The notes: a model not told the origin generated them from the letters alone. Shown: positions 11,893-22,511, counted from the first letter of the stretch. The stretch is DNA of 64,000 nt from Erpetoichthys calabaricus (GCF_900747795.2 NC_041397.2:159281579-159345578), one strand, 5' to 3'. Made by a program: numbers and translations.

Positions 11893-12075
11893 GGTGCGCA
11901 ATCGGCTCGAGGATATCTAGAGTCACTAAAGCTGGCCGGACACGTGGAGCGATCAAAGGGACCATAACTGATGTAATGAACCATTCACAGTTTCACTGTC
12001 ACTCCCGTGTGCTCTTAGACATGCAGGGCTTAATCTTTGAGACAAGCATATGTTACTGGCAGGATCAACCAGGTA
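11893..12075 (-). pseudogene. 18S rRNA 5' fragment
   Basis: The minus strand opens with TACCTGGTTGATCCTGCCAG, the universal 18S 5' end, and runs about 140 nt to TTTGATCGCTCCACG. It then skips to TTTAGTGACTCTAGATATCC, a stretch some 100 nt further on in 18S, before joining 28S sequence at about 11,886. The rest of 18S, both internal spacers and 5.8S are absent. Small substitutions are visible relative to the vertebrate consensus. Confidence 0.93.
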
Positions 12076-12405
12076 AGGCCGACGAGGCAGTCGGATGGCG
12101 CCTCCGACGAACGGCTGGCAGGGACCAGCAACAGGTCGTCGTCCCCCCCACCCAGAAAAGTCCCAGAAAGCTTCTAAGTCCCAAAAATTTTCTAAGTATC
12201 AAAAAGTTTCTGTCCCAGAAATCCAGACCCAAAAATGAGGCCTCGGGAGGGCTACCGGCACAAGACAGATTTCGCCCAGGGGAGAACACGACTGGCCTAG
12301 CCTTGGCCCCTCAGAACATCCGGCTGTAGCAGTTTCGAAAATTTTTCTAAGTCCCAAAAAGTTTCTAAGTCCCAGAAATTTTCTAAGTCCCAGATTTTAT
12401 AGGGT
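12076..12405 (-). repeat. rDNA spacer/ETS-like block with GGGACTTAGAAA repeats
   Basis: Directly upstream of the 18S start lies a short GC-rich segment (12,076-12,155). Then come minus-strand GGGACTTAGAAA-type repeats surrounding a ~135-bp unique block (about 12,204-12,340) containing GGGCGAAATCTGTCTTGTGC. Two related blocks lie at 40,690-40,840 and 41,046-41,180 on the plus strand. Position just before 18S and duplication among tandem repeats fit a Pol I enhancer or spacer-promoter arrangement, but no promoter function is shown. Confidence 0.75.
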
Positions 12406-12640
12406 ACATTAAAATAATAATAAAAAAAAACAAAACAAAGCACACACGCAGACACACACTCCCCTTGTCTTGTCTCTTCTTCACTACATGACCCTCTGTC
12501 TCTGCTTTACTACATGACCCTCTGTCCTCTTCACTATTAACTCTCCACCCATCTCCCATTCGCCCTAAGCCTTCTCTCCCTTTGAAAGTTTTTTTTTTTT
12601 GGATGACCCTCTGTCTTTTTCATTATTAAGCCCAACCTGT
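12406..12640 (-). repeat. rDNA intergenic-spacer repeats, GGGTCAT type
   Basis: The minus strand carries GACAGAGGGTCATGTAG-type units at about 12,485-12,625, an A-rich run near 12,420-12,440 and a T-rich run at about 12,589. Together with 12,076-12,405 this gives the expected spacer order: GGGTCAT repeats, GGGACTTAG repeats, 18S. Confidence 0.7.
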
Positions 12641-13177
12641 TCAGTTAAAAGGCTCCTGTCTGCCTCTAGTAATAAACTCCCTCGTGGGAAAAACATTGGC
12701 CCTTAACTGAATAGCGGCAATATAGTGGCCTTGTCTCATTCCTTTATGATTATGCAACCAATTGTTGCTAACTTTGTCCTTTTCAAAGAGCTCAATACCC
12801 TGGCCTTGTGTAGGTAACTTCTTCCATATTTCAAACTCCGCCTGTCTCCAGTCACGAAATTTGGCTGGGACATTGGATGGCATCTGATTATTGCAAATTT
12901 TGGTGAGGGTATCTTCATTAGGAAGGTATGTGATATTACCTCCCATGAGCTTCCATAGATGTTTCAGCTGGTCTATAATTTCCAACTGGAGAGCTGTCTC
13001 TTTCAAAATATGGTCTTGTGATAGGGTGATTTTACCAAGATTCTTAAAGGAGGCCTTGAGTACAATGGCCTCCAATTTGAGGACACTCAACTCCCCCGTA
13101 AGCCCTGCTGGCATAGAGGAGGCCATTTGTGGTGCACTGAGGAAGGCGCAACCACAATTTGATAGTCTTTCGCACAA
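12641..13177 (-). pseudogene. R2-like post-RT region
   Basis: This 178-residue frame overlaps the RT frame in another phase and carries the continuation of R2 from about residue 28. LKLEAIVLKASFKNLGK is followed, near the C terminus, by IELFEKDKVSNNW and YIAAIQLRANVFPTREFITRGR, a block that precedes the CCHC finger in R2 proteins. The cysteine finger and the PD-(D/E)XK-like endonuclease are absent because the element ends here. A single frameshift separates it from the RT frame. Confidence 0.75.
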
Positions 13178-14120
13178 ATGTGTCTATTTTCCTGATGACA
13201 GCTAAATTGAATTTAGTTTTCATCAAGGGGTAGATGAGGCGTTGTATAGCATATTGGTTGAGGATATTAATTCTCTGATATGGTTTCAGTGGGGCCTTGC
13301 CAATACAGTTGACCCACTTTTCTAAGCTTGTTTCGGGATCTTCCATCATAATGCCCTTTCTTGGCTCGATTGTAATGCCCAGATACGTCATTGGAGTCTT
13401 GGTGGAGATCCTTTTAATTTCGGTCCCACCAATTTTCCAAAGATTGGTCTTTTTCACCACCATCTTTCGGTCTTTCCAGGTGAAGAAGAACCCCTTGCAT
13501 TTGGTTGGTTGTAGTTTGAGGCCTGATCTTCTGCAGAATTCTTTAAGGATATTCAGGTACCTCTTCATATCACCCCAGGACTTACTGATGATGACCAAAT
13601 CATCTGCCAAAGCCATTGCCATTATGTTGGCATCTCCAAGGAGAGTGACATGGCCTTCATTTTCTAATTTGTTTATCAAGGGATCAATGGCAATGTTAAA
13701 GAATAAGGGAGAGAGAGCACCCCCTTGCTTGACTCCCCTTTTAATAGTTATGTCAATTGTGCATACTGCATGGTTCTCCACCGATGTGGAAGCACCAGAA
13801 TATATGTCTCTAAAAAGATGAGACATGTGGGCATCGAGTCTCATGATACTGAGAATTCTAAAAAGGTATGAGAGAGATACAGTATCAAATGCATTTTCAA
13901 AGTCTATAAATACCATTCCCAAAGGTTTCTGCTGACGTTTATGGAAGGTAAGAATCCCTTGAAGGGTTTGGATGTTTTCTGCACAACCAGCTGTCTCCAT
14001 AAACCCCCTTTGTCTAGGGTTCAAGATTATGCCCTTCTTCAGTCTCACATAAATGATTTTAGAAAAGAGTCTTGTAATGAGGGACCCAATGGTAATGGGT
14101 CTCCAGTTGTTAATATTCAA
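13044..14120 (-). pseudogene. R2-like reverse transcriptase domain
   Basis: A 358-residue frame carries the RT motifs in order: NNWRPIT (4-10), FIDFENAFDT (71-80), RGVKQGGALSP (128-138) and LADDLVIIS (171-179). The canonical active site FADD is LADD here; both aspartates are kept. NWRPIT, GVKQG-LSP and the HLFRDIYSGASTSV block (about 101-114) match R2-clade RTs more than L1 or L2. The Met chosen by the frame is internal; the real protein began far upstream. The frame leaves the R2 reading near 13,095, and the next feature continues it. Confidence 0.85.
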
Positions 14121-14979
14121 GAGCTATTGGCTATCCAGTGAATTCGGGAGGAGCACCGTTCTGGCCTTTTTAAAAGACCCGAGTATAGACCCTGATAATA
14201 ACCAAATGTTGTATACAATTGTTAAAGTTTTGTTCCATAATGGGCTGGGATAAAAATTGGGGTAGAGGCGGTATCAGTAAAAGTACCCCATATCCCATTG
14301 AAGTGTTCATATATTTTCTCTAGTGAAGTTTCACACCTTTTGCGGTTGAGGCCATCCAAAATTTCAGTCACCAAGTGCGATATGTGTCCTTTTTGCACAA
14401 GATTTGAGTCCTCTTATAATTATACTTTTTGAGGACTCTTTTCGGTATTGGTTTTACCAGAGGTATATTAGATTGAGATAGATTCTTGGGTCTGTCTTTA
14501 ATGTTCTCCAATAAGTCTTTAAGGAGGAGAATGGAGATGTCTTCGAGCCAAATCTTCTTCTCGATAGAGCTTTCAAAGATCTCTTTTCCAAAACTTGGAA
14601 AAAATAAGTTCAGTTCCCTTTTCATTAAGAAGATCTTCACGGAGTATGGGTTGAATCATGTTGATCTCAACTGATTCCAAAGACGAGACAAATAGGGCGT
14701 ATCCGTCGTCTTCTACATTAGAGTCTGTGATACCAAACACTCTCCGGTAACTTTTTTACTTTTTTTTTTCTTTTTTTAACTTTTTTTATGATTAACTTAC
14801 AATCTAATGGACTAAGCAGCTGTTTTCATTTCGGGCAGTTTTATTCGTTGAGTTTTATTTTTCAGTCATTTAAAGCTAGACTGATTTCTAGCTTGACTGC
14901 TGATTTGGCTGTGTATGGACTATTTTTCGGCCTACCCCTGCCTTGAGACTTACCTGGCTTTGTTCTCCGGACATCTGGG

Positions 14980-15436
14980 TTGTCTGCACCTTTGCTTAAC
15001 CTGTGGACCAGTAGGATATATACTTGGTTCGTGTTTGTTTGGCCCCTCCTGTTGCTTGCTATCCAACCTGCGATGGGCCTGCTTCAGTACTCAGCTGCCG
15101 AGCTACTCCAACTCCGCTTTCACCTGTCCGAGCCACCGATGACTGGCCTATATCTCCAACCAGACATCGTATTCCTCCCCCGTCAGAGATACATCCACCG
15201 CGGCTCCTGCCGGAGTATCCAAGCTGACAGTTCGAAAATAATAAACTCCATCTGGTCCAGTTCTCGACATCCTCCACGTAATTTAGGCAGAGTCGCTGAC
15301 CACAGTGTGTTATCCAGCCTAGCCCGGTCGGCTAACGCCGTTCTTCAACTTCGGTCTGCTGAACATCCGCTCACTCACGAGCAAGGGGCCTCTCACCCAT
15401 GATCTCCTCACTGATCGTAAGTTTGACTTTTTCTGT
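14980..15436 (+). pseudogene. L2-a ORF2, N-terminal part
   Basis: The frame contains YSAAELLQLRFHLSEPP and IINSIWSSSRHPPRNLGRV, which are N-terminal words of L2-type ORF2. After a frame change NFGLLNIRSLTSKGPLTHDL follows, the first motif of the apurinic-like endonuclease. At 15,436 the reading is cut by an LTR and resumes at 16,005 or 16,009 with LTET and then GFVYISQARGSG. Confidence 0.75.
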
Positions 15437-16004
15437 TGTGACAGATAAGGGGCACTATCGCTCCCTTGAACCCTCGGATCAAACGCCAGACACCAGATAA
15501 AAGTCCAATATGACTTTATTTTATAATAATAATGTGCACCAAGCACCCTTCACTCCACAATACTCATAAACAATAATAATACACAATACAATAATCAATC
15601 ATCCACTCCCAGACGCTTAGTCACCCTGCCTCCCAACTCAGCCTGTCTGTCTGGGATTTCCCACAGTCCTTTATAGTCCATGACCCGGAAGTGTTTCTGT
15701 CCCTCAGTCCATTTGACTTTCTATTACTTCCGGGTCAGGTAAAAACTCTTCTTTTTCTTCTCAGAAGCACGTCATTTCTTCTGTCCATGTGACTGGGACA
15801 TACTTCAGGGGTGTAGGGAAAATAGTCCTTACTCCTCCCTGCAGCGTCCTCTGGCGGCCCCCATGGTATCCAGCAGGGCTGCGAATAAACACTCCATTGT
15901 CCATAATTCCTTGCTGGCATTCGGGGCACTTCCACGCTACAGGGAGGGCTCCACCTGGCGGCCTGGGGGTATTGGCCGGGATGAATGGCTGGCCATATCC
16001 CACA
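15437..16004 (-). mobile_element. Solo LTR, copy 1 (fossil)
   Basis: A 568-bp segment begins TGTGACAG and ends TCCCACA, with the 4-bp duplication CTGT at 15,433-15,436 and 16,005-16,008. Read on the minus strand it looks like U3-R-U5: a TATAAAGG box, an AATAAA signal and TG...CA ends. No internal region is present, so it is a solo LTR, probably of a Gypsy-like or related LTR element. It lies inside the L2-a endonuclease, hence is younger than L2-a. The sister copy at 25,286-25,854 is clearly similar by eye. Open frames within it are not genes. Confidence 0.85.
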
Positions 16005-16008
16005 CTGT

Positions 16009-16518
16009 CTAACCGAGACACGGCAACAACCCCATGACTTTTCCCAACTTAACGAATCCACTCCCCCGGGGTTTGTTTACATCTCTCAAGCCCGTGGCTC
16101 TGGCTGAGATGGAGGTCTCGCATTAATGTATCGTGAGAAATGGAAAGTCTTGCTGTTGTCTGTCCCTGCCTTCAATTCTTTTGAATCTCTTGTATGTCAA
16201 TTAAACGGACCTATTCCTACTATTATTGTAACTGTTTACCGGGCCCCTAAACCAAATAATGACTTTCTGAACGACTTTGCTATTTTCCTTACACACTTAT
16301 CTGCTGTTTCACCAAACATGATACTTCTGGGGGATTTCAATATACATATGGATAATATCAATGTCCCTATTACTAGAGAGTTTACATCCTGCCTTGAGAA
16401 TTTTGGATTCCAGCAGCATACTGATGTTCCCACTCATTCCAAAGGACATATCCTGGACTTGATTTACTGTTCTGGAGTTACCCCGCTTGATTGTACTGCA
16501 GATGAACTTCCCATAACT
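16009..16518 (+). pseudogene. L2-a endonuclease domain, second part
   Basis: The frame has VYRAPKPNNDFLNDF and MILLGDFNIHMDN, the central acid-histidine motif of LINE apurinic-like endonucleases, which nick target DNA for priming. SKGHILDLIYCSGV and TADELPIT follow before the hAT MITE interrupts at 16,519. The reading resumes after the MITE with the sense of YHFLISFNVKLAPSNTK. Confidence 0.85.
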
Positions 16519-16738
16519 CAGTGGTTCTCAAACTGTAGTAACAAAAATGGGGGTGCGAATGTTGCTATATGTGGCATAATTTCACTATTCGTAGGGAAAT
16601 TTTAAACTTGTAGTGGTGTATCGGCAGCAAAAAATATAGGAATACATTTTATTAGGGTTTCAAAAAAACATTAGGAGGACGCGATTAAAACTGTTATGAA
16701 AACTCGGGTCGCAAATACTTAAAGGTTGAGAAACGCTG
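16519..16738. mobile_element. hAT-type MITE (Charlie/MER5-like)
   Basis: A 220-bp element starts CAGTGGTTCTCAAACTG and ends GGTTGAGAAACGCTG. These are imperfect terminal inverted repeats of the hAT superfamily. An exact 8-bp duplication CCATAACT flanks it at 16,511-16,518 and 16,739-16,746. It has no transposase frame. Removing it in thought restores the L2-a reading. Confidence 0.95.
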
Positions 16739-16746
16739 CCATAACT

Positions 16747-18745
16747 TATCACTTTCTTATTTCATTCAATGTTAAACTTGCACCTTCCAACACTAAGCTT
16801 TCCCGTCTCATGTCTTGATTCCCTTATGGACATTCATAATTTATCCACTCCTGAAGAACTGGTCTCACACTATAACACTGGACTCAATGGTATTCTTAAC
16901 TCTGTTGCTCCATTAAAAACTTGATCTGTTTCTTTCTCCTTTTCTGCTCCCTGGTTCACTCCTGAACTTTGGCTTTTGAATGCCAAAGGCTGGCAACTTG
17001 AACGGTTATATAAAAAAACTGGACTACAAAGAGATGTACAAAAACCATATACTGTACTTTATTACAAGGACTGAATTGCCCAAACTAAATCTAACTATTA
17101 TACTCTCATTATTTTCTCCAATAAAAGAAGCACCAAGTCATTGTTTTCACTACTTAACAATATCACACAACCCCCGGATTCTTTACCTTCTCACCTTTAC
17201 TCAACTAAATTTTGCAATTCCCTTATGTCCTTTTCTAATGAAAAAATCCAGAAGATTCATCAGTCTCTCTGTACGTATTCCTGCATTACTTCATTTGAAT
17301 TTCACCCACCAACTCACTCATTTTCCTCTTTTCAGCTTCCTACTTTCTCAGAAATCTCAGATCTTGTCTGTAAGTCTAAGCCATCCACCTGTCAATTGGA
17401 CCCCCTCCCTACAGTTCTAGTCAAAGCCTGCCTCCCCTCTCTGGTCCCCCTTATCTCTGCTATAATCCACTCTTCTCTCACTACTGGTACTGTTCCTTCA
17501 TCTTTTAAAACTGCTGCAATAACCCCAATACTGAAAAAACCTGGTGCCGATCCGACTAATTTCAATACTTTCGTCCTTTTTCTAATCTACCCTTCATTTC
17601 CAAAATTCTTGAAAAAATAGTGGCTATTCAACTTCATTCTCATTTATCTCAAAATAATCTGTATGAACAGTTCCAGTCTGGTTTTTGTCCCCTCCACAGT
17701 ACAGAAACGGCACTTATGAAAATTACTAATGACCTCCTTATGGCAGCTGATTCTGGTTTAATTGCTATTCTAATCCTCCTTGATCTGAGTGCAGCCTTTG
17801 ACACTATTTGTCACACTACTCTTCTGAATAGATTATCTTCGAATGGTATTACCCACACTAGATTGGTTCAGATCCTACCTCGCAGGCCGTACTCAGTTTG
17901 TTCAGCTTAAAACTTTCACATCCCAACCCACATCCCAACCAACCAGTGTTACTTCAGGTGTGCCCTAGGGCTCTGTCCTGGGACCCCTCCTTTTCATTAT
18001 TTACCTTGTTCCCCTTGGTAATATCTTTCATAAATATGACATTAACTTCCACTGTTATGCTGATGACACCCATCTCACTAGCAAACCTACTGCTTCCTTT
18101 CCACCCTCCTCACTTACTGATTGCATAGCAGAAATCAAATCCTGGTTTTCTTCAAATTTTTTTAAATTAAATAGTGACAAAACTGAGGTTCTCCTCATTG
18201 GTACAAAATTAACATTATCCAAAACTGATCATTTTTCATTTGTTATTGATAATTCCTCTGTTTCCCCTTCCCCACAGGTTAAGAGTCTGGGTGTCATCCT
18301 TGACAGTACTTTATCCTTTCAGTCCCACATCAATAACATCTCCTGGTCTGCATATTTCCACTTGCGTAACATTAATCATATTCACCCCTCCATCACTCCC
18401 CACGCCGCTGCTATCCTTGTTCATAGCCTTGTCACTTCTCATCTGGATTATTGCAATTCCCTTTTCTTTGATCTTTCTCGCAAATCTCTTTATAAGCTTC
18501 AAATGGTCCAGAACTCAGCCTCCCGTATCATTACTAGAACCCCCTCTGTTCACTATATCACTACCATTTTGCAGCAGCTTCATTGGCTCCCAGTTCAGTT
18601 CCGAATTCAATTCAGAATTCTCCTACTAACTTTTAAGGCTATCCACAACCTTGCCCCTCCATATCTGTCTGAAGTCCTCCATGTTGCCATTCCCTCCCGT
18701 ACCCTTAGATCCTCTTCCTCCATCTACTTGACTGTCCCCTTCGTT
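16747..18745 (+). pseudogene. L2-a reverse transcriptase region
   Basis: Successive frames show the L2 RT: STCQLDPLPTVLVKACLP (about 17,385), FKTAAITPILKKPGADP (17,505), FQSGFCPLHSTETALMKI (17,670), LDLSAAFDTICHTTLL (17,782), the GSVLGP-like block (about 17,970), YADDTHL (about 18,057), and the C-terminal [13 protein letters not shown] with [36 protein letters not shown] (18,430-18,680). Multiple stops and frameshifts break it. It stops at 18,745, where L2-b inserted, and its last block resumes at 30,599. Confidence 0.88.
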
Positions 18746-19318
18746 TAGTAATTTTAATCCTGTAACTGAGCAGGAAGTCTTAACTTTAATTTCTAAATTG
18801 AAGCCCTCTACTTGTTCCCTAGATCCAGTGCCAACAAAAATAGTAAAAAGTTCAATGGATGTTCTTGCAGCGCCTATTCTAAACATTATCAGTAGTTCAT
18901 TATTGCATGGCACAGTACCTGATGCACTAAAAGTGTCAGTCATTAAACCATTACTTAAAAAGTCAGACTTAGACCCACACATACTAAATACTTATAGGCC
19001 TATTTCAAATTTACCCTTTCTCTCTAAAATAATAGAAAAAGTAGTCGCCAATCAGCTTCAGTCACACCTTACGCATTACAATTTATTTGAGAAATTCCAG
19101 TCTGGTTTCCGCACTGGTCATAGTACAGAAACGGCACTAACGCGGGTTCTATACGACATTCTGATATCCTCTGATAGAAGAAAACTCCATTGTAACTATG
19201 TTGTTAGGCTTAAGTGCAGCATTTGACACATTGACCATTCTATTTTACTGCACAGGCTAGAAAATGATGTTGGGCTTACAGGCACTGTGCTCGCTTGGTT
19301 TAGTTCTTATTAATCAAA
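18746..19318 (+). mobile_element. L2-b LINE, 5' piece
   Basis: A second L2 copy, truncated at its 5' end, sits inside L2-a. It reads STCSLDPVPTKIVKSS, VIKPLLKKSDLDPHILNTYRPISNLPFLSKI and FEKFQSGFRTGHSTETAL. A frameshift precedes the DLSAAFDT-like block near 19,210, and the piece reaches LAWFSSY before being cut at 19,318 by Helitron A. The continuation is at 29,108. Confidence 0.88.
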
Positions 19319-19456
19319 CTAGCAAAATACCCGCGCTTCACAGCAGAAAAGTAGTGTACACATATCTACATATACATATATATACATATATACATATATA
19401 TACATATAGACATCCACATATATATACATATATATATATATACACATATCAACATA

Positions 19457-21073
19457 CAGTGGTGTGAAAAACTATTTGCCCCCTTCCTGATTTCTTATTC
19501 TTTTGTATGTTTGTCACACAAAATGTTTCTGATCATCAAACACATTTAACCATTAGTCAAATATAACACAAGTAAACACAAAATGCAGTTTGTAAATGGT
19601 GGTTTTTATTATTTAGGGAGAAAAAAAAATCCAAACCTACATGGCCCTGTGTGAAAAAGTAATTGCCCCCTGAACCTAATAACTGGTTGGGCCACCCTTA
19701 GCAGCAATAACTGCAATCAAGCGTTTGCGATAACTTGCAATGAGTCTTTCACAGCGCTCTGGAGGAATTTTGGCCCACTCATCTTTGCAAAATTGTTGTA
19801 ATTCAGCTTTATTTGAGGGTTTTCTAGCATGAACCGCCTTTTTAAGGTCATGCCATAGCATCTCAATTGGATTCAGGTCAGGACTTTGACTAGGCCACTC
19901 CAAAGTCTTCATTTTGTTTTTCTTCAGCCATTCAGAGGTGGATTTGCTGGTGTGTTTTGGGTCATTGTCCTGTTGCAGCACCCAAGATCGCTTCAGCTTG
20001 AGTTGACGAACAGATGGCCGAACATTCTCCTTCAGGATTTTTTGGTAGACAGTAGAATTCATGGTTCCATCTATCACAGCAAGCCTTCCAGGTCCTGAAG
20101 CAGCAAAACAACCCCAGACCATCACACTACCACCACCATATTTTACTGTTGGTATGATGTTCTTTTTCTGAAATGCTGTGTTCCTTTTACGCCAGATGTA
20201 ACGGGACATTTGCCTTCCAAAAAGTTCAACTTTTGTCTCATCAGTCCACAAGGTATTTTCCCAAAAGTCTTGGCAATCATTGAGATGTTTCTTAGCAAAA
20301 TTGAGACGAGCCCTAATGTTCTTTTTGCTTAACAGTGGTTTGCGTCTTGGACATCTGCCATGCAGGCCGTTATTGCCCAGTCTCTTTCTTATGGTGGAGT
20401 CGTGAACACTGACCTTAATTGAGGCAAGTGAGGCCTGCAGTTCTTTAGACGTTGTCCTGGGGTCTTTTGTGACCTCTCGGATGAGTCGTCTCTGCGCTCT
20501 TGGGGTAATTTTGGTCGGCCGGCCACTCCTGGGAAGGTTCACCACTGTTCCATGTTTTTGCCATTTGTGGATAATGGCTCTCACTGTGGTTCGCTGGAGT
20601 CCCAAAGCTTTAGAAATGGCTTTATAACCTTTACCAGACTGATAGATCTCAATTACTTCTGTTCTAATTTGTTCCTGAATTTCTTTGGATCTTGGCATGA
20701 TGTCTAGCTTTTGAGGTGCTTTTGGTCTACTTCTCTGTGTCAGGCAGCTCCTATTTAAGTGATTTCTTGATTGAAACAGGTGTGGCAGTAATCAGGCCTG
20801 GGGGTGGCTACGGAAATTGAACTCAGGTGTGATACACCACAGTTAGGTTATTTTTTAACAAGGGGCAATTACTTTCTCACACAGGGCCATGTAGGTTTGG
20901 ATTTTTTTTCTCTCTAAATAATAAAAACCATCATTTAAAAACTGCATTTTGTGTTTACTTGTGTTATATTTGACTAATGGTTAAATGTGTTTGATGATCA
21001 GAAACATTTTGTGTGACAAACATGCAAAAGAATAAGAAATCAGGAAGGGGGCAAATAGTTTTTCACACCACTG
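19457..21073 (-). mobile_element. Tc1-family DNA transposon, apparently complete
   Basis: A 1,617-bp element has ends CAGTGGTGTGAAAAACTATT and the exact inverse, flanked by TA (19,455-19,456; 21,074-21,075). The inverted repeats extend about 215 bp and differ at only a handful of positions by eye, so the insertion is recent. That length is like the long inverted repeats of Sleeping Beauty-type elements. One intact transposase gene lies between. It inserted in the TA-rich part of Helitron A. Confidence 0.96.
19676..20698 (-). CDS. Tc1/mariner-family transposase, intact
   Basis: A 340-residue uninterrupted frame. It would cut and paste the surrounding element by binding the terminal inverted repeats in the nucleus and joining ends into TA sites. 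Visible parts: an N-terminal paired-like HTH domain (about 1-110, with two HTH segments around AISKALGLQRTTVRAIIHKW and STIRKRLGNNGL) linked by the basic SGRPTK motif (58-63), then the DDE domain. Catalytic residues are D153 (LWTDET), D244 (LQQDND) and E279 (LNPIEM), spacing DD34E. The glycine-rich YGGGSVMVWGC (187-197) is typical of Tc1. Length and residue numbers equal those of Sleeping Beauty-type transposases. The start ATG is the first in frame and has the common Tc1 N terminus MPRSKE. No broken position is seen. Expression and activity are unknown. Confidence 0.96.
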   Translation of the reverse strand: MPRSKEIQEQIRTEVIEIYQSGKGYKAISKALGLQRTTVRAIIHKWQKHGTVVNLPRSGRPTKITPRAQRRLIREVTKDPRTTSKELQASLASIKVSVHDSTIRKRLGNNGLHGRCPRRKPLLSKKNIRARLNFAKKHLNDCQDFWENTLWTDETKVELFGRQMSRYIWRKRNTAFQKKNIIPTVKYGGGSVMVWGCFAASGPGRLAVIDGTMNSTVYQKILKENVRPSVRQLKLKRSWVLQQDNDPKHTSKSTSEWLKKNKMKTLEWPSQSPDLNPIEMLWHDLKKAVHARKPSNKAELQQFCKDEWAKIPPERCERLIASYRKRLIAVIAAKGGPTSY

Positions 21074-21539
21074 TATATATACACATACATATACACACAT
21101 ACATACACACACACATATACATATATACATATACACATACATACATACACATACATATATATATACACACACATATATATATACACATACAGACACATAT
21201 ATATATATACATATGCATATTTACATATCTACATATATATATATATATATATATACATATCTACATATATATACACATATATATATATATATATATATAC
21301 ATATCTACATATATATACACACTAGCAAAATACCCGCGCTTCACAGCGGAGAAGTAGTGTGTTAAAGAGGTAATGTAAACATATATATACATATACATAT
21401 ATATACATATCTACATATACGTATATATACATACATATACACATCCACATATACATATATATACATATACAAATTTACACATCTACATATATATATACAT
21501 ATGTACATATATACACATATAAATATATACATATCTACA

Positions 21540-21550
21540 TATATATACAC

Positions 21551-21631
<81 letters not shown>

Positions 21632-21696
21632 TATATAAATATAGACATACATATATACATACATACATACATTCACATATATATATATATATATAT
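21540..21696 (+). repeat. (TA)n/(TACA)n tract in Helitron B
   Basis: TA-rich microsatellite between two Helitron 3'-end hairpins. Open frames here (IYIY/YMYV) are artefacts. Confidence 0.9.
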
Positions 21697-22148
21697 AGCA
21701 AAATACCCGACGCTTCGCAGCGGAGAAGTAGTGTGTTAAAGAGGTTATGTAAACATATATATACATATACATATATACACATATCTACATATACATATAT
21801 ATACATATATACATACATACATAGTGCGTTGTAACACGGGCTGTGATTGTTACATGGGAGGGAGACGACAAATCACAGCTTCCGGCTTTCTAATCGGGAC
21901 TGTGATTGGTGCTTTGACGGATGCCCAGATCCCACAGTATGTCCCCTTAGGAGAGGTGTTAGGCAAGTGTAATTGAATAGCAGTGCTGCAAGTTTAGCTT
22001 TACACCTGTTTTTAAGGCTTATTGACTGAAAGGGGCTTTCATGAAAAAACTTAGGGCTTTGCTACAGGATACACCCTCCACAAGTTAAGGAAGTAAAAAT
22101 AAAGGTATACATTTCTGTTTTATTTAAACCTTTTAAGTTTGCATGCAG

Positions 22149-22447
22149 GCGGCATGGTGAAAGGTGCCAGTTAGGAGACCCGGGTTCGCTTCCCTGCGTG
22201 GAGTTTGAATGTTCTCCCCATGTCTGGGTTTCCTCCAGGTACTCCGATTTCCTCCCACAGTCCAAAGACATGCAGGTTAGGTGCATTGGCGATTCTAAAT
22301 TGTCCCTGGTGTGTGGGTGTGTGTGGGTGTGTGTGCCCTGCGGTGGGCTGGCACCTTGCCCGGGGTTTGTTTCCTGCCTTGTGCCCTGTGTTGGCAGGGA
22401 TTGGCTCCTGTATTTAGGATATAGAGGGTTGGATAATGGATGGATGG
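22149..22447 (+). mobile_element. tRNA-derived SINE with (GGAT)n tail, second copy
   Basis: GGCGGCATGGT head (A box partly deleted), GACCCGGGTTCGC (B box), GTCCAAAGACATGCAGGTTA in the body, and a GGATGGATGGA tail. It is flanked by TTTGCATGC and TTTGTATGC, a likely target duplication. Same family as 7,496-7,829. Confidence 0.9.
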
Positions 22448-22511
22448 ACATTTGTATGCATAGCCCCATTTGCCCATTTTCATTTTTTTTCTTTCTTCAG
22501 TAATATTTCAG

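Larger units (their letters stand above)
12641..14757 (-). mobile_element. R2-like LINE, main part
   Basis: R2 elements are LINEs that normally insert at one site in 28S rDNA. This piece runs on the minus strand from a linker region (about 14,757-14,368, with YNYKRTQILCKKD) through the RT to the post-RT block. It stops before the CCHC finger and restriction-like endonuclease expected at the C terminus, and rDNA spacer follows at once. The N-terminal zinc-finger part lies at 30,886-31,290, separated by the L2-a insertion. Stops and at least one frameshift make it non-functional. Its placement beside rDNA fragments agrees with the habit of the family. Confidence 0.8.

Noticed and set aside
15735-16061. 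Open frame of 108 residues on the minus strand
   Set aside because: It lies mostly inside the solo LTR and has no protein family resemblance.
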